Positions 1 through 8,732 of a stretch of DNA of 64,000 nt are shown here, piece by piece; position 1 is the stretch's first letter; each line of letters begins with the position of its first letter. The notes under the pieces were generated by a model. It made no database searches. It was not told where the DNA came from and saw only the letters and a program-made list of their open reading frames with translations. The DNA is from UBA6144 sp964399165 (lineage in GTDB: Bacteria > Bdellovibrionota > Bacteriovoracia > Bacteriovoracales > Bacteriovoracaceae), in NCBI GenBank assembly GCA_964399165.1, contig CAYNPO010000001.1, positions 229,567 through 293,566 of the forward strand, in the 5' to 3' direction. The position numbers were made by a program, and so were the translations under genes.

Positions 1-618
1 GGATTTCCGCACGCCCTTGAGGTCACTTCCCACGAAGCAAGCCTGGCGCAACCTTTCCGGCACCTTCCGTAGCTTCTCCAAGGCCCCGGCCGAAATGATC
101 TTGTGATGCGGAAACCGATCCAAGCGCATCCCAAAATCCGCCATGTCGTCCTCGCCGAAGCGCCAGTCCTCCTTGCCGGGGACTTTTCGCAGGTCGATGG
201 GGCCCCCGAAATCCTTCATGGCGTACTTGCCCTTCCAGTTAAAATACATGGCCCAGTAGCTCATGGCGAGTTCCCGCGGATCGCGAAAGAAAGGCGGACG
301 GTAATCCAGCAGGGTGGTGTTGGTCTTGCTGACCGCACCCCATTTTCCGTTTTGACGGAAGAGCGCCACCACGTGGTCATCGTCTCCGTGGCCCCGCAGG
401 TCCATCACCAAGGGCCTGTGTCCCAGGTATTCCAGGGCCATGGCGGCAAAGAGGGCGCCTTCAAAGCAGTGGCCCGCCCGATGGCGAAAGCATCCCAGGG
501 CCGAGCGTGTCTCATCTCCGGAGTTGTAGGGCATGCGGTGGAGGAAGGTCTGAATGTCCTCCGGGTTTTTGAAACGCTTGAGCTGGCGTTCCAGGTCTGC
601 GGGGTAATGTAAGCGCAT
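1..618 (-). CDS. Transglutaminase-like hypothetical protein, 3' end outside window
   Basis: The frame is open from an ATG at 618 to the window edge (206 codons seen), so the C-terminus is missing. A strong ribosome site (GGAGG, within 621-629) precedes the ATG. There is no signal peptide, so it is probably cytoplasmic. A motif around C51 (GHCFEGALFAA) followed by H82 in DDDHVVALF has the spacing and surroundings of the transglutaminase/papain-like Cys-His arrangement (a Cys at the start of a helix, a His on a following strand). The third residue cannot be assigned. It resembles small uncharacterised proteins of that superfamily, and no substrate can be named. It diverges from the lipoprotein gene at 735. 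The fold assignment rests on motif reading only. Confidence 0.6.
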   Translation of the reverse strand, partial: MRLHYPADLERQLKRFKNPEDIQTFLHRMPYNSGDETRSALGCFRHRAGHCFEGALFAAMALEYLGHRPLVMDLRGHGDDDHVVALFRQNGKWGAVSKTNTTLLDYRPPFFRDPRELAMSYWAMYFNWKGKYAMKDFGGPIDLRKVPGKEDWRFGEDDMADFGMRLDRFPHHKIISAGALEKLRKVPERLRQACFVGSDLKGVRKS

Positions 619-734
619 GTTGGCCTCCGGGCTTTTCCTTATTTTAAGGGGGTGGGCCTTTTCGGGGAACGGGCGAGGCCGTATTTTTTACCCGGTTTGG
701 ACTTCCTGGCCCGGGCCAAGGCCAGAATGGGGGC

Positions 735-1226
735 ATGAAAACAAAAAACGCTTTGATGCTCCTCTTGGTGCTCCTCGCCTCCGCCGCCTGCGGCAACAAG
801 AACAAGACCGGTGGGGGAAAAGACGTTTCCGGGCCCTCCAGTTCCGCGGTGATGATGGATGAAAGCAGCGTTCTGCGGCAGATGAACCAGGTCCGCCAGC
901 GTGCCGGGCTTTCCTCGCTTCGGGTGGATCAAACCGCCGAGGACGCCGCCCGCGCCATGGCCGCCGACCGCAGTGACCGGCGCATCCTGCGGGGGGAGAG
1001 TGTGTGCGATGAATTACGCCGACGCCGCCGCGGCGTTGGTTCCTGCGCCGAAATTTACGGCCGCTGGTTCACCAACATCTCCGACACCACCGATTACCTC
1101 GGGCTGTGGCTGCGCACCCCGCGGGTTCGCGCTCTGATCCGCGACCGATACTACCGCCGGGTGGGTATTGGCGTTTCCAGCGACCGCCAGGGCCGGACCC
1201 ATGGCGTGGTCGTGTTCTTGCCCTAA
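735..1226 (+). CDS. Small lipoprotein with CAP/SCP-like domain
   Basis: This 163-residue protein starts with a lipoprotein signal peptide and a clear lipobox (ASAAC) with the acylated Cys at residue 19. The mature protein should be anchored in a membrane, probably the outer one. After a short Ser/Gly-rich linker, the segment LRQMNQVRQRAGLSSLRVD, the later GVGSCAEIYG, and the end GIGVSSDRQGRTHGVVVFL follow the pattern of the CAP (SCP/PR-1) superfamily seen in many secreted bacterial proteins. The classical active-site histidines are not obvious, so an enzymatic role is doubtful. It overlaps the convergent sbcC stop by four bases. The ORF itself is certain; the CAP assignment is moderate. Confidence 0.75.
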   Translation: MKTKNALMLLLVLLASAACGNKNKTGGGKDVSGPSSSAVMMDESSVLRQMNQVRQRAGLSSLRVDQTAEDAARAMAADRSDRRILRGESVCDELRRRRRGVGSCAEIYGRWFTNISDTTDYLGLWLRTPRVRALIRDRYYRRVGIGVSSDRQGRTHGVVVFLP

Positions 1227-4200
1227 TTCCAGACCACCCCTAGGCTGGAGTTGCCCCGCACGTCCTTCTGCACGTGGAGGTTCAGCGGCAGGCGAGAACT
1301 CAGCGCCCGCACGTGGGTGATGAGCCCGATCTGCTTGCCCCGGGAGCGCACTTGCTGGAGCATCTCCAGCACCCCGTCCAGGGAGTCCTCGTCCAAGGTG
1401 CCGAAGCCCTCGTCGATAAAGAAGCAATCCACGTCGGCGCGGCCCCGGGCCATCTCGGCCAGGGCCAAGGCCATGGCCAGGCTCACCATGAAGGTCTCCC
1501 CTCCGGACAGGGTGGTCACTTTCCGCAAGAGCCCGTCCCGCCAGCGGTCGATGATCCAAAACTCGGGAGCGGGCTTGCCCTTCCTGGAGTTGTGCTGGAT
1601 CTCGTAGCGCCCGCCGCAGAGCTTTTCCAGTTCGTGGTTGGTTTGGCGCACCAGGGCCGCCTCCACCATGGAGAGGGCGTAGGTGCGCAGGTCGTCTTGC
1701 CCCAGCACGTCCATGAGGCGCTGGTAGCGAGCTGATTCCGCGGAGAGTTTCGTGCGCTCCTCGAGGAGCAACTGGCGGCGCTCCCGGGTCTGGCGGTCTT
1801 TTTCCAGGCGGGTCTTGAGTTCGGAGAGCCTGCCCGCGGCCACGGAGAGTTCTTCCTGGAGGGCCCGCTCCTCTTCCTCGTGCTTTTGGGCCATGGGCGT
1901 GAGCACTTCCATCGCCTCTCCGATCTCCACGGCCACGGTCCCGAGTTTTTCCTTCTCCTGGGTGAAGAGCAACTCCACCTGGCGGATCTGCTCCTCGGTG
2001 GCGGAGAGGCGGGCCCGGAGTTCGCCCAGATCCTTCTCGCGCAGGCGATACTCATTGTGAAGCCGTTGGTCGGTTTGCCCCAGGGCGGCCAGGATTTCGT
2101 CTTGTTCCTTGAGGAAAGCCGCGGGGGTGCTGTCCGGATAGAGCCTGCTGAGTTCACCTTTTCGCTCGGCCACCCAACGGGCCAATGGCTCCCGGGCGTC
2201 CAGGGCCCTGGCCCGCTGGGCATTCAGCTCGGTCAGCTCCTCTTGGGCCTGGGTGAGCTGGGCCTCCAGCCCGAAGGCCTCCCGGGAGAGGGCCTGGTAG
2301 TCACGGGCCAGTTGTTCGTCCTGCTGGAGTTCCCGCAGAATCGTCCCTTTCAAGACCAGGGAGGTGCCGAGCTTGAGCCTGGTCTTGTCTGCCCAATCCG
2401 AGAAGCTGGCCAGGAGCTTGTCGCGTTCCGCCTGCAGCTGGGCCAGTTTGTCGTGTTCGAGCCTCCAGCGCTTGCGCGAGGTCTCCACCGCGGGCCGCAG
2501 TTGCTCCAGTAAAGAGGAAACGCGCACCAATTCCGGGTAGACGGTTTCCGCCCGGGCCAAAGCCGCCACGTCGGTCATGCCCCCTTCGGCCGTGAGGCGG
2601 GCCACTTCGTCTTCGGCACTTTTCAAACGATGCTTGCGCGAGGCCTCTTCCCCCCGCAATGCCTGGAGTTCTTGCTCCTGCTTGGCCAGTCGCGCGTTGA
2701 GGGTTTGGGCGCTGGCCTCGCTCCAAGAGGCCGTGAGTCGCCCCCATAGCTCTTCGCCCACCGTCTGCTCGCAAAGGGGGCAGTGTCCGAGACCTTGTGG
2801 GTGGTGGGCCAGGAGATGGGTGCGCAACTTGCCCATGCTCTGGAGGAAGGAGCCCTCCAGCAAAGCTTGGCCCAATTCCTCCAGCCGTGGCGCCAGCGCC
2901 GTGAGTTGGGCGCGGTCCTCGGCCATCTGCGCTTGCACGCGGGAAAGGGTCTCCTGGCGGGCGGCTTCCTTGGCCAGCGCGCTCCTGGCCTGGGTGAGCT
3001 GGCGCTCCAGCCCAGCGCGCTCGAGACCTCGCCACTCTTCGGGCAACTCCCCACGTGCGCGGCGCTCTTGCGCCTCGGCTTCCTCGAGTTTCGCACGGGA
3101 CTCTTTTCCGTCCGTCTCCAGTTGGGTGAGGAGCCGTTGGGAAGCCTCGAGTTTCTGCTCCAGCACGGCGGCTTCGTTTTCCCATGCCACGCCCGCCGCG
3201 AGGTCCACGCCGGCCCAATCGGTGGAGGGGGGCACGTGCTTGGCCTTGCTGGCCAACCCTTGCAGGGCCTCCTGCACCTGCCCGCGCCTCTGGACCAGGG
3301 CCGCGCGGGCACTTTCCCCTTTGACGAGCCGTAGCCGGAAATCCTCCAGACGCGCATCCAGTGCGCGCAGCTCCTCTTCCTTGATCCGTGCCTCCTGAGA
3401 GAGCTGGACGTGCCCCTCCACCTCCGGACGGCGCTTGCCCCAGCGCTCCCGCGCCTCTTCCAACCGAACGTTGTGGTCACGCCAGGCGGAGAGGGCCTGG
3501 TTGGACGCCTCGGTTTTTCCTTCCAAGGTACCTTGGGCCAGGGCACGTTGGTCCCTGGCCCGGGCGTGGGCGTTGACTTGCTCGATGAGGGTGGCGAGTA
3601 CCTTGCCCCGCGGCCGCAAGGTTTCCAGGGCAGATTGGGCGCTTTCCAGGCGCGTTTTGGTGCGGGCCTCTTCCTGGCGGGCCGAGTCCGCGTCGAACAG
3701 CGCCTCCTCCTGGAGCACGTGGGCCTGGGCCTCCAGGGCGCGCAGCCGGGCCTGCCGCTCTTCCCACTTGCGCTTGGCGAGGCCCCCCACGGCGTCGATG
3801 TTGTCGCCGGGGTAGAGGCGCTCGAGGATGTCCCGGCGCTCGGCGAAGCCCGCGGTCAAGAACCGCGCGAACTCCCCTTGGTTGAGCACCACGCATTTGC
3901 AAAACTGCTCGAAGTCCAGCTGTAAGGTGCTCTCGGCGGTGCCCTCCATCACGCGGGCCTCACCGTCGGGCATCAGGCGGTAGAGGAAGCGCGGGTAACG
4001 GGGGGCGGCCAAGGGCGTGCCGTCTTTCTTCCTCACCACCATCTCCAGGGTGGCGCGGTAGCGCTCACCCCGGGCGCTGAAGTCCAGCTCGATGTGGGCC
4101 TCGCGCTCGCCCAAGGTCACCAGGTCGGACTGGTTGAGCTGGCGCTTGTACACCTTGCCGTAGAGGACCAGGGAGAGGGCGTTGAGAAGAGTGGATTTGC

Positions 4201-4318
4201 CCGCGCCGGTTTCCCCCGTGATGGCAAAGAGGTCCTGCTGAGAGAGCACCTCGAAATCCACCGTGTGCTCGCCCCTGAGTGAGGCGAGGTTTTTGACCTT
4301 AAGCCGGTGGAGGAGCAT
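1223..4318 (-). CDS. sbcC: Exonuclease SbcCD, ATPase subunit SbcC
   Basis: At 1031 residues this is a full-length SbcC, the SMC/Rad50-like ATPase that with SbcD opens and degrades DNA hairpins and blocked ends in the cytoplasm. Visible features are the N-terminal Walker A (GETGAGKST, about residues 35-43), a very long coiled coil rich in E, Q, R and L, a central zinc-hook CPLC at about residues 513-516 for dimerisation, and near the C-terminus the ABC signature (LSGGETF) and Walker B (CFFIDEGFGTLD). GAGGAGG stands upstream of the ATG at 4318. The start lies 20 bases inside the end of sbcD, so the two are translationally coupled. It is the last gene of a minus-strand operon that starts near 9953. 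Confidence 0.97.
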   Translation of the reverse strand: MLLHRLKVKNLASLRGEHTVDFEVLSQQDLFAITGETGAGKSTLLNALSLVLYGKVYKRQLNQSDLVTLGEREAHIELDFSARGERYRATLEMVVRKKDGTPLAAPRYPRFLYRLMPDGEARVMEGTAESTLQLDFEQFCKCVVLNQGEFARFLTAGFAERRDILERLYPGDNIDAVGGLAKRKWEERQARLRALEAQAHVLQEEALFDADSARQEEARTKTRLESAQSALETLRPRGKVLATLIEQVNAHARARDQRALAQGTLEGKTEASNQALSAWRDHNVRLEEARERWGKRRPEVEGHVQLSQEARIKEEELRALDARLEDFRLRLVKGESARAALVQRRGQVQEALQGLASKAKHVPPSTDWAGVDLAAGVAWENEAAVLEQKLEASQRLLTQLETDGKESRAKLEEAEAQERRARGELPEEWRGLERAGLERQLTQARSALAKEAARQETLSRVQAQMAEDRAQLTALAPRLEELGQALLEGSFLQSMGKLRTHLLAHHPQGLGHCPLCEQTVGEELWGRLTASWSEASAQTLNARLAKQEQELQALRGEEASRKHRLKSAEDEVARLTAEGGMTDVAALARAETVYPELVRVSSLLEQLRPAVETSRKRWRLEHDKLAQLQAERDKLLASFSDWADKTRLKLGTSLVLKGTILRELQQDEQLARDYQALSREAFGLEAQLTQAQEELTELNAQRARALDAREPLARWVAERKGELSRLYPDSTPAAFLKEQDEILAALGQTDQRLHNEYRLREKDLGELRARLSATEEQIRQVELLFTQEKEKLGTVAVEIGEAMEVLTPMAQKHEEEERALQEELSVAAGRLSELKTRLEKDRQTRERRQLLLEERTKLSAESARYQRLMDVLGQDDLRTYALSMVEAALVRQTNHELEKLCGGRYEIQHNSRKGKPAPEFWIIDRWRDGLLRKVTTLSGGETFMVSLAMALALAEMARGRADVDCFFIDEGFGTLDEDSLDGVLEMLQQVRSRGKQIGLITHVRALSSRLPLNLHVQKDVRGNSSLGVVWN

Positions 4319-5504
4319 GGCGCACCTCCTCGAGCAGGGCCTTCACGTCCTCCCGCAGGTCCGCCGGGACTTGGGCCTCGGCGGGGTACTTGGCCTTGTA
4401 GAAGGAGTCGAAAAGTTCCAGGGGGTCGAGTTCCAGGAGCGCGGTCCAGTCTTTGGCCTCTTCCTTGGCGCCGTCGCCGCGGAAGGAGGGCAGCAGCAGG
4501 AGCTCGGCGAAGCCCCGGGCGTCCGCGTGGGCGCGGATTTTTTCCAAGAGACCCGGCACGGGCGCATCCAGCATCAGCTCCAACTCCACCGCCGGCGCCA
4601 AGGGGGCTTCGAGGGAAACACCGTCCAACACCGCCTGCCAGTCGCCCTCCTGGGCCTTGAGTCGCGGCAGGGGCCGCCACGCGGGCAAAGGCAAGGGCGA
4701 GCAACGCCAAACGCCGGAGCTCTCCCATTCCAGAAGGTTCACCTGCTTGGGGGCGGTTTCGGAGAAGCGCAGGGGCAAGGGCGAGCCACTGTACCACACC
4801 ATGGGGTTCTTCTCGCGCAGGCGCTGGGGTTTGTGAATGTGGCCCAGGGCCGCGTAGTCGAAGGTCGCCAGCCAGTCCAGCGGCACGCTCTCAAGACCGC
4901 TCAGGGCCAAGGCCTGCTCGGAGCCGGCCGCTTCGAAGAGCCCGAAGAGGTGGTGTCCCATGAAAATCCTTCCCGCGGCCTTCTCTGCCGGTGGCGCCGC
5001 GAGGAACTGGCGCACCAGTTGCTCCGGCCAGTCCTCCCGGGCGAGGTCGCTTTCCCAACGTCCGCGCCAGGGGGAGAGCTCGTGGTGGCGGAAGTAGGGG
5101 AGAAGGCAGAGGTCTAAGTGGCCGCCTCCGCCGGGGAAGGGCAGCTTCACCCACTGCTGGGCGGGATCCTCACGCAGCTGTCCGTGCAGGTGCACGCGCC
5201 CGGAGTCCACCAGGGCGGAGGGTGCTTCCAAGAGCGCGCCGGAGTCGTGGTTGCCACCGATGATCCACGCCTGGCAATCCGTCTCGGTCACAAGGCGAGA
5301 GAGGAAATCATAGAAGAGGCGCAGGGCCTTATGGGGAGGCTGGGGAACGTCGAAGACATCGCCGGCCACCAAAAGATGGTGCACGCCGTGCTCGCGCACG
5401 CGTCCCAGCAGCCAGTCCAAGAAGAGTTCCTGTTCCGGCAGGCGGTCGAGCTTGAAGAGTTTTTTTCCGAGATGCCAGTCCGAGGTGTGGAGGAGCTTGA
5501 GCAT
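4299..5504 (-). CDS. sbcD: Exonuclease SbcCD, nuclease subunit SbcD
   Basis: This 401-residue protein is the Mre11-type metallophosphoesterase partner of SbcC. All expected metal-binding motifs are present in order: HTSDWHLGK near the N-terminus, LVAGDVFD, IIGGNHDSG and the late ALGHIHKPQ. They coordinate two metal ions for double-strand exonuclease and single-strand endonuclease activity. Its length matches the family. It follows the RicT-like gene after nine bases and overlaps sbcC by 20 bases, the usual SbcD-SbcC order. The identification is secure. Confidence 0.97.
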   Translation of the reverse strand: MLKLLHTSDWHLGKKLFKLDRLPEQELFLDWLLGRVREHGVHHLLVAGDVFDVPQPPHKALRLFYDFLSRLVTETDCQAWIIGGNHDSGALLEAPSALVDSGRVHLHGQLREDPAQQWVKLPFPGGGGHLDLCLLPYFRHHELSPWRGRWESDLAREDWPEQLVRQFLAAPPAEKAAGRIFMGHHLFGLFEAAGSEQALALSGLESVPLDWLATFDYAALGHIHKPQRLREKNPMVWYSGSPLPLRFSETAPKQVNLLEWESSGVWRCSPLPLPAWRPLPRLKAQEGDWQAVLDGVSLEAPLAPAVELELMLDAPVPGLLEKIRAHADARGFAELLLLPSFRGDGAKEEAKDWTALLELDPLELFDSFYKAKYPAEAQVPADLREDVKALLEEVRHAPPPA

Positions 5505-5513
5505 GCGCGCTCC

Positions 5514-7211
5514 TCAGCCCTGCGGGGGCCGCTGGCCTCCACCGCCTCCGCCTCCACCGCCGCGCCCACCGCGTCCGCCGCGGCGACGGCGCCGCTGGCC
5601 ACCACCTCCGCCGCCGTTGGGGTCACGGGGGCCGTCCTGGCGCTGGCCGTCCCGGGGGCCTTGGGCCCGCTGCTCGGGGGAGCGCTGTCCGTCGGGACGG
5701 GACCCGCGGTTGTCCGGGCGGCCGCCACCGTCGCGCCGGTGGTCAGGCCGTTCATGGCGCTGGTCGTGGCGTTGCGGGCGTTGGTCGCGCCGGGGCTCGG
5801 CGCGGTTGTCGGGTCTCAGGGGCGGACGTTCCGCCGGGGGTTCGTCCAAACGTGGCAGCAGGTTGGGCGAGAGCATCTGGTCCACGGGGGAACCTTCGGG
5901 GGACTCGTCATCCCCTTCCTCGTCGTCGCTTCCCTCACCCTCGTCCTCATCGCCGTCCTCGTCGTCCAGCAAGTCTTCCTCGGGGGCGACGTAGGCGATC
6001 TCTTCTTCTTCCTCGGCGATGACCGGGCGGCGCACGCCCGTCTCAGGCTCGGCCACTTCGGGCAGCGAGAGGCCCAGGGTCTTCTCACCGAAGAGTTCCT
6101 GGAAGACCTCGTCCGCCCAGTCCTTGGCGCGGCCTTTGGCCTCTTGCAGGTCGCGGGCGTGTTCGTCGGCCTGGGCGGCCAGCACGGCGTCGAGTCCGAT
6201 GACGGTCTTGGATTGGTCGTTGATGCCGTTTTCGAAGTAGCGGGGCATCTCGAAGCCCTCGCCGGGATGCCCGTCCCACATGTCGGCGGTGTAGCGGCGG
6301 ATGACGCCCTCGGGGTTGATGATCTCGAACTGGTCCAACAGGATGTGCAGCCGGATCACCTTGCCGCGGTTGCCGTCCTTGGTCTTGGCCAGGCCGTTGT
6401 CCTTGGGCAACTTCTTGCGTTTCTGGGCGTAGACCTCGTCCTCGTAGGTGAGGCAGCACTTGAGCTGGCCGCACACGCCGTTGATCTTGGACGAGTTGAG
6501 GGAGAGGTCCTGGTTCTTGGCGAGCTTGATGCCCACGTTGCCGTACTTGGAGAGGAAGCTCGAGCAACAGAGCTCGCGCCCACAGGGGCCCAGCCCCCCC
6601 ATGGCCGAGGAGCGGTCGCGCACGGACACCTGGCGCAGCTCCACGCGCATCTTGAGCTCACCCACCACGTCGTGCACCAGCCCACGGAAATCGATGCGGG
6701 TAGGGGCGGTGAAATGGAAGACGGCCTTCTTGCCCATCTGGGTGAGTTCCACGTGGGTGATCACCATGTCCAGCTGGTTGCGGTCCACATGCTTCTGGCA
6801 GATCTCGGCCAGCCGCTTTTCCCGTCGGAAGGTGTCCTCTTCGGCGCGCAGGTCCTCGTCCGTGGCGAGCTTGGTGATGGTCCGCAGGGGCAAAAGCCCC
6901 TTGTGGAAGCGGGCCTCGTAGGGGAAGGAGTTCACATAACCCACCGCCAGGCCCTTGTCGGACATGGCCACCACGCGCTGGCCGTAGCCGTAGTCGTGGC
7001 GCTCCACCAAGAAGGGGAAGGAGCGGTTGTTCCCGGGGAAACGCACGCGGATGAGCCGCAGGAGCTCTCCTTCCTTGAAACGATGGTCGGTTTCTTCCGT
7101 TTCTCCCGCACTGGCCGGGGTGGTGGTTTCTTCCGGGGCTCTGTCGTCGATCAAGGGCGTTTCGGGACTATGGTCAGCTCCGCTGAGCGGAGCGTCAGAG
7201 GTGTCGTTCAT
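5514..7211 (-). CDS. PSP1/RicT-like protein with acidic region and RGG-type C-terminal tail
   Basis: The core (about residues 50-330) is a PSP1 domain like YaaT/RicT. In Bacillus that protein joins the iron-sulfur Y-complex affecting RNase Y-dependent RNA maturation. The conserved cysteine groups are present (GPCGRELCC and GVCGQLKCC), consistent with Fe-S binding. Downstream, a strongly acidic stretch (DDEDGDEDEGEGSDDEEGDDE) is followed by an Arg/Gly/Gln/Pro-rich tail of about 90 residues ending in RRGGRGGRGG-type repeats, absent from the short Firmicute proteins. I chose the ATG at 7211 (565 residues) because it lies 34 bases after the holB stop. The longer frame to 7541 only re-reads holB. 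The neighbourhood holB-ricT is a common pairing. Confidence 0.9.
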   Translation of the reverse strand: MNDTSDAPLSGADHSPETPLIDDRAPEETTTPASAGETEETDHRFKEGELLRLIRVRFPGNNRSFPFLVERHDYGYGQRVVAMSDKGLAVGYVNSFPYEARFHKGLLPLRTITKLATDEDLRAEEDTFRREKRLAEICQKHVDRNQLDMVITHVELTQMGKKAVFHFTAPTRIDFRGLVHDVVGELKMRVELRQVSVRDRSSAMGGLGPCGRELCCSSFLSKYGNVGIKLAKNQDLSLNSSKINGVCGQLKCCLTYEDEVYAQKRKKLPKDNGLAKTKDGNRGKVIRLHILLDQFEIINPEGVIRRYTADMWDGHPGEGFEMPRYFENGINDQSKTVIGLDAVLAAQADEHARDLQEAKGRAKDWADEVFQELFGEKTLGLSLPEVAEPETGVRRPVIAEEEEEIAYVAPEEDLLDDEDGDEDEGEGSDDEEGDDESPEGSPVDQMLSPNLLPRLDEPPAERPPLRPDNRAEPRRDQRPQRHDQRHERPDHRRDGGGRPDNRGSRPDGQRSPEQRAQGPRDGQRQDGPRDPNGGGGGGQRRRRRGGRGGRGGGGGGGGGQRPPQG

Positions 7212-7245
7212 GAGCAGGTCATGCTCCCTTTCAGGGGGGCAGAAG

Positions 7246-8019
7246 TCAACGATTCTCGCGGAATCGTTGGGAGAGGAGGGTGTGGAGCCCCTGCAGGCGC
7301 ACGGCCAGGGGCTGGTGAAATTGTTCGGCCTCACGCCACTGGCGGACCAGATCCAATAGTTCTTGTTTGAGAGCAGCGGGGCCCTCTTCTCGCTGCTCGT
7401 GGGCCAGGAAGTCTTCCAGCACCTCGCTGGCCGAAAAAACACCCTGCTTCCCGTCTTCCAAGAATTCCGCCAACGCATACCCCTGGGCGAAGCGTCCGCG
7501 CAATTCCTGGAAGCCCTCGGAAGGAGGGGTGATTCCTCCATGCCAGCTGAGGGGCAGCGCCACGGCCCGGGACTCGATGGTGGGCAGGAGCTTTTGCCCG
7601 GCCGGGTTGAGCCACAGGAAACTCAACTCGCCTTCGGGCTCCTCCAGCGTCTTGAGCAGCTTATTGGCCACCACCGTGCCCACCCGTTGGGCCTCTTCCA
7701 CCACCACGAAGCGCCGGCGCGCGGCCAGGCCTTTGTAGGGGAGGAAGCGCCACAGGGCCTCGAAGTCTTCCAGGCGGTAATCGGAGGTCTTGTTCTCGTC
7801 CCGGGGGGGGGCGAGCCAAAGAAGGTCCGCATCCCCCCGCAGGTCCGCGGGCAGGGTGGAGCGCTTCTCGATTTCTTTCCAGTAACGGCGGATGAGCGTG
7901 AGCACCCACTCCTTCTGCTTGTCCTCGTCGTGGGCCCGGCCTTGGAAGAGGTAGAAGTGGCCGAAGCGCCCGTCTTTGCCCCGGGCCAGCAGCCGCTCTT
8001 GCAGCAGCTCCGCCTTCAC
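7246..8019 (-). CDS. holB: DNA polymerase III delta' subunit (HolB-like)
   Basis: The protein is 257 residues long from a GTG at 8019 that overlaps the tmk stop (GTGA), implying coupled translation. It has the clamp-loader AAA+ layout: a start resembling HFYLFQGR in place of a true P-loop, as is normal for delta' subunits, then FVVVEEAQRV (Walker-B-like), NKLLKTLEEPEGE and FLWLNPAGQKLLPTIESRA, the SRC-motif region with its arginine. Delta' is the stator that helps load the sliding clamp onto DNA. The C-terminal third is less conserved. Position between tmk and a PSP1-domain gene is the classical holB location in many bacteria. The frame further upstream is only a shadow of tmk. Confidence 0.9.
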   Translation of the reverse strand: MKAELLQERLLARGKDGRFGHFYLFQGRAHDEDKQKEWVLTLIRRYWKEIEKRSTLPADLRGDADLLWLAPPRDENKTSDYRLEDFEALWRFLPYKGLAARRRFVVVEEAQRVGTVVANKLLKTLEEPEGELSFLWLNPAGQKLLPTIESRAVALPLSWHGGITPPSEGFQELRGRFAQGYALAEFLEDGKQGVFSASEVLEDFLAHEQREEGPAALKQELLDLVRQWREAEQFHQPLAVRLQGLHTLLSQRFRENR

Positions 8020-8708
8020 GACCAACCCCGGGCCGTGAGGATGCCCATGAGCTGGGCGTGCACGTCGTCCTCCCCTCGCTCGCCGTCGATGCGGTGGATG
8101 CGCTCGGGGTGCAGCGAGGCCACCTTGCGGTACCCCTCCACCAGGCTCTGGTGGAACTGGCGCTCCCGTGCCTCGAAGTAGTCCTTGGCGGCCCCGCGCT
8201 GGGCCTGGCGGGCGTAGGAGACGTCCACGTCCACGTCCAGGAAGAAGGTAGCGTGGGGGAGGAGGTTCAGAGGCTCGAACTGGTGCATGGCCCACAGCAT
8301 GGCGGTGCCGCGGTTGCGGGCGAAGCCTTGGTAGACCAGGGTGCTGTCGATATAGCGGTCCAGGATCACCACCGCCCTGGGGTCTTGGAGGGCGGGTCGC
8401 ACTTGTTCGTGCAGCAACTGGGCCCGGGAGGCCAGGAACACGCAGGTCTCGGTCATCTCGTTGAGGGAAGGGCGCTGCTGGCCCAAGAGGAGGGCGCGCA
8501 GCTCCTCGCCGAAGGGCGTCCCGCCGGGCTCGCGCAAGCACAGCACGGTGCGGCCTTGGGCCTGGTAATGGGCCTCCAGGCGCTTGATCTGGGTGGTTTT
8601 GCCAGAGCCTTCCGCGCCTTCGAAGGTGAAAAAAAGCCCCTGGCCTACGGCAGGGGCGCGGAAGATCTCGTTGAGGTTACTGAGGTCAGCTTTGAGAAAG
8701 GCCGTCAC
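8016..8708 (-). CDS. tmk: Thymidylate kinase
   Basis: This 230-residue cytoplasmic kinase converts dTMP to dTDP using ATP. The P-loop is FTFEGAEGSGKTTQ (about residues 27-40), followed by LREPGGTPFGEELR, the ILDRYIDSTLVYQG segment with the conserved DRY and the FLDVDVDVSYAR segment, all diagnostic of thymidylate kinase. The start is a GTG at 8708. It gives about 24 residues before the usual beginning of the fold, and no better start codon exists in between. GYF-gene stop and tmk start are 24 bases apart. The operon places it upstream of holB, so two DNA replication functions are co-transcribed. Confidence 0.95.
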   Translation of the reverse strand: MTAFLKADLSNLNEIFRAPAVGQGLFFTFEGAEGSGKTTQIKRLEAHYQAQGRTVLCLREPGGTPFGEELRALLLGQQRPSLNEMTETCVFLASRAQLLHEQVRPALQDPRAVVILDRYIDSTLVYQGFARNRGTAMLWAMHQFEPLNLLPHATFFLDVDVDVSYARQAQRGAAKDYFEARERQFHQSLVEGYRKVASLHPERIHRIDGERGEDDVHAQLMGILTARGWS

Positions 8709-8732
8709 CCGCCCATGCTAGCTGGGTGCGCC

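Noticed and set aside
5118..7370. A 750-codon open frame on the plus strand opposite the RicT-like and sbcD genes
   Set aside because: It is an antisense shadow in GC-rich DNA: its sequence is low-complexity Ala/Val/Gly/His, it has no family motifs, and the opposite strand encodes well-conserved proteins.
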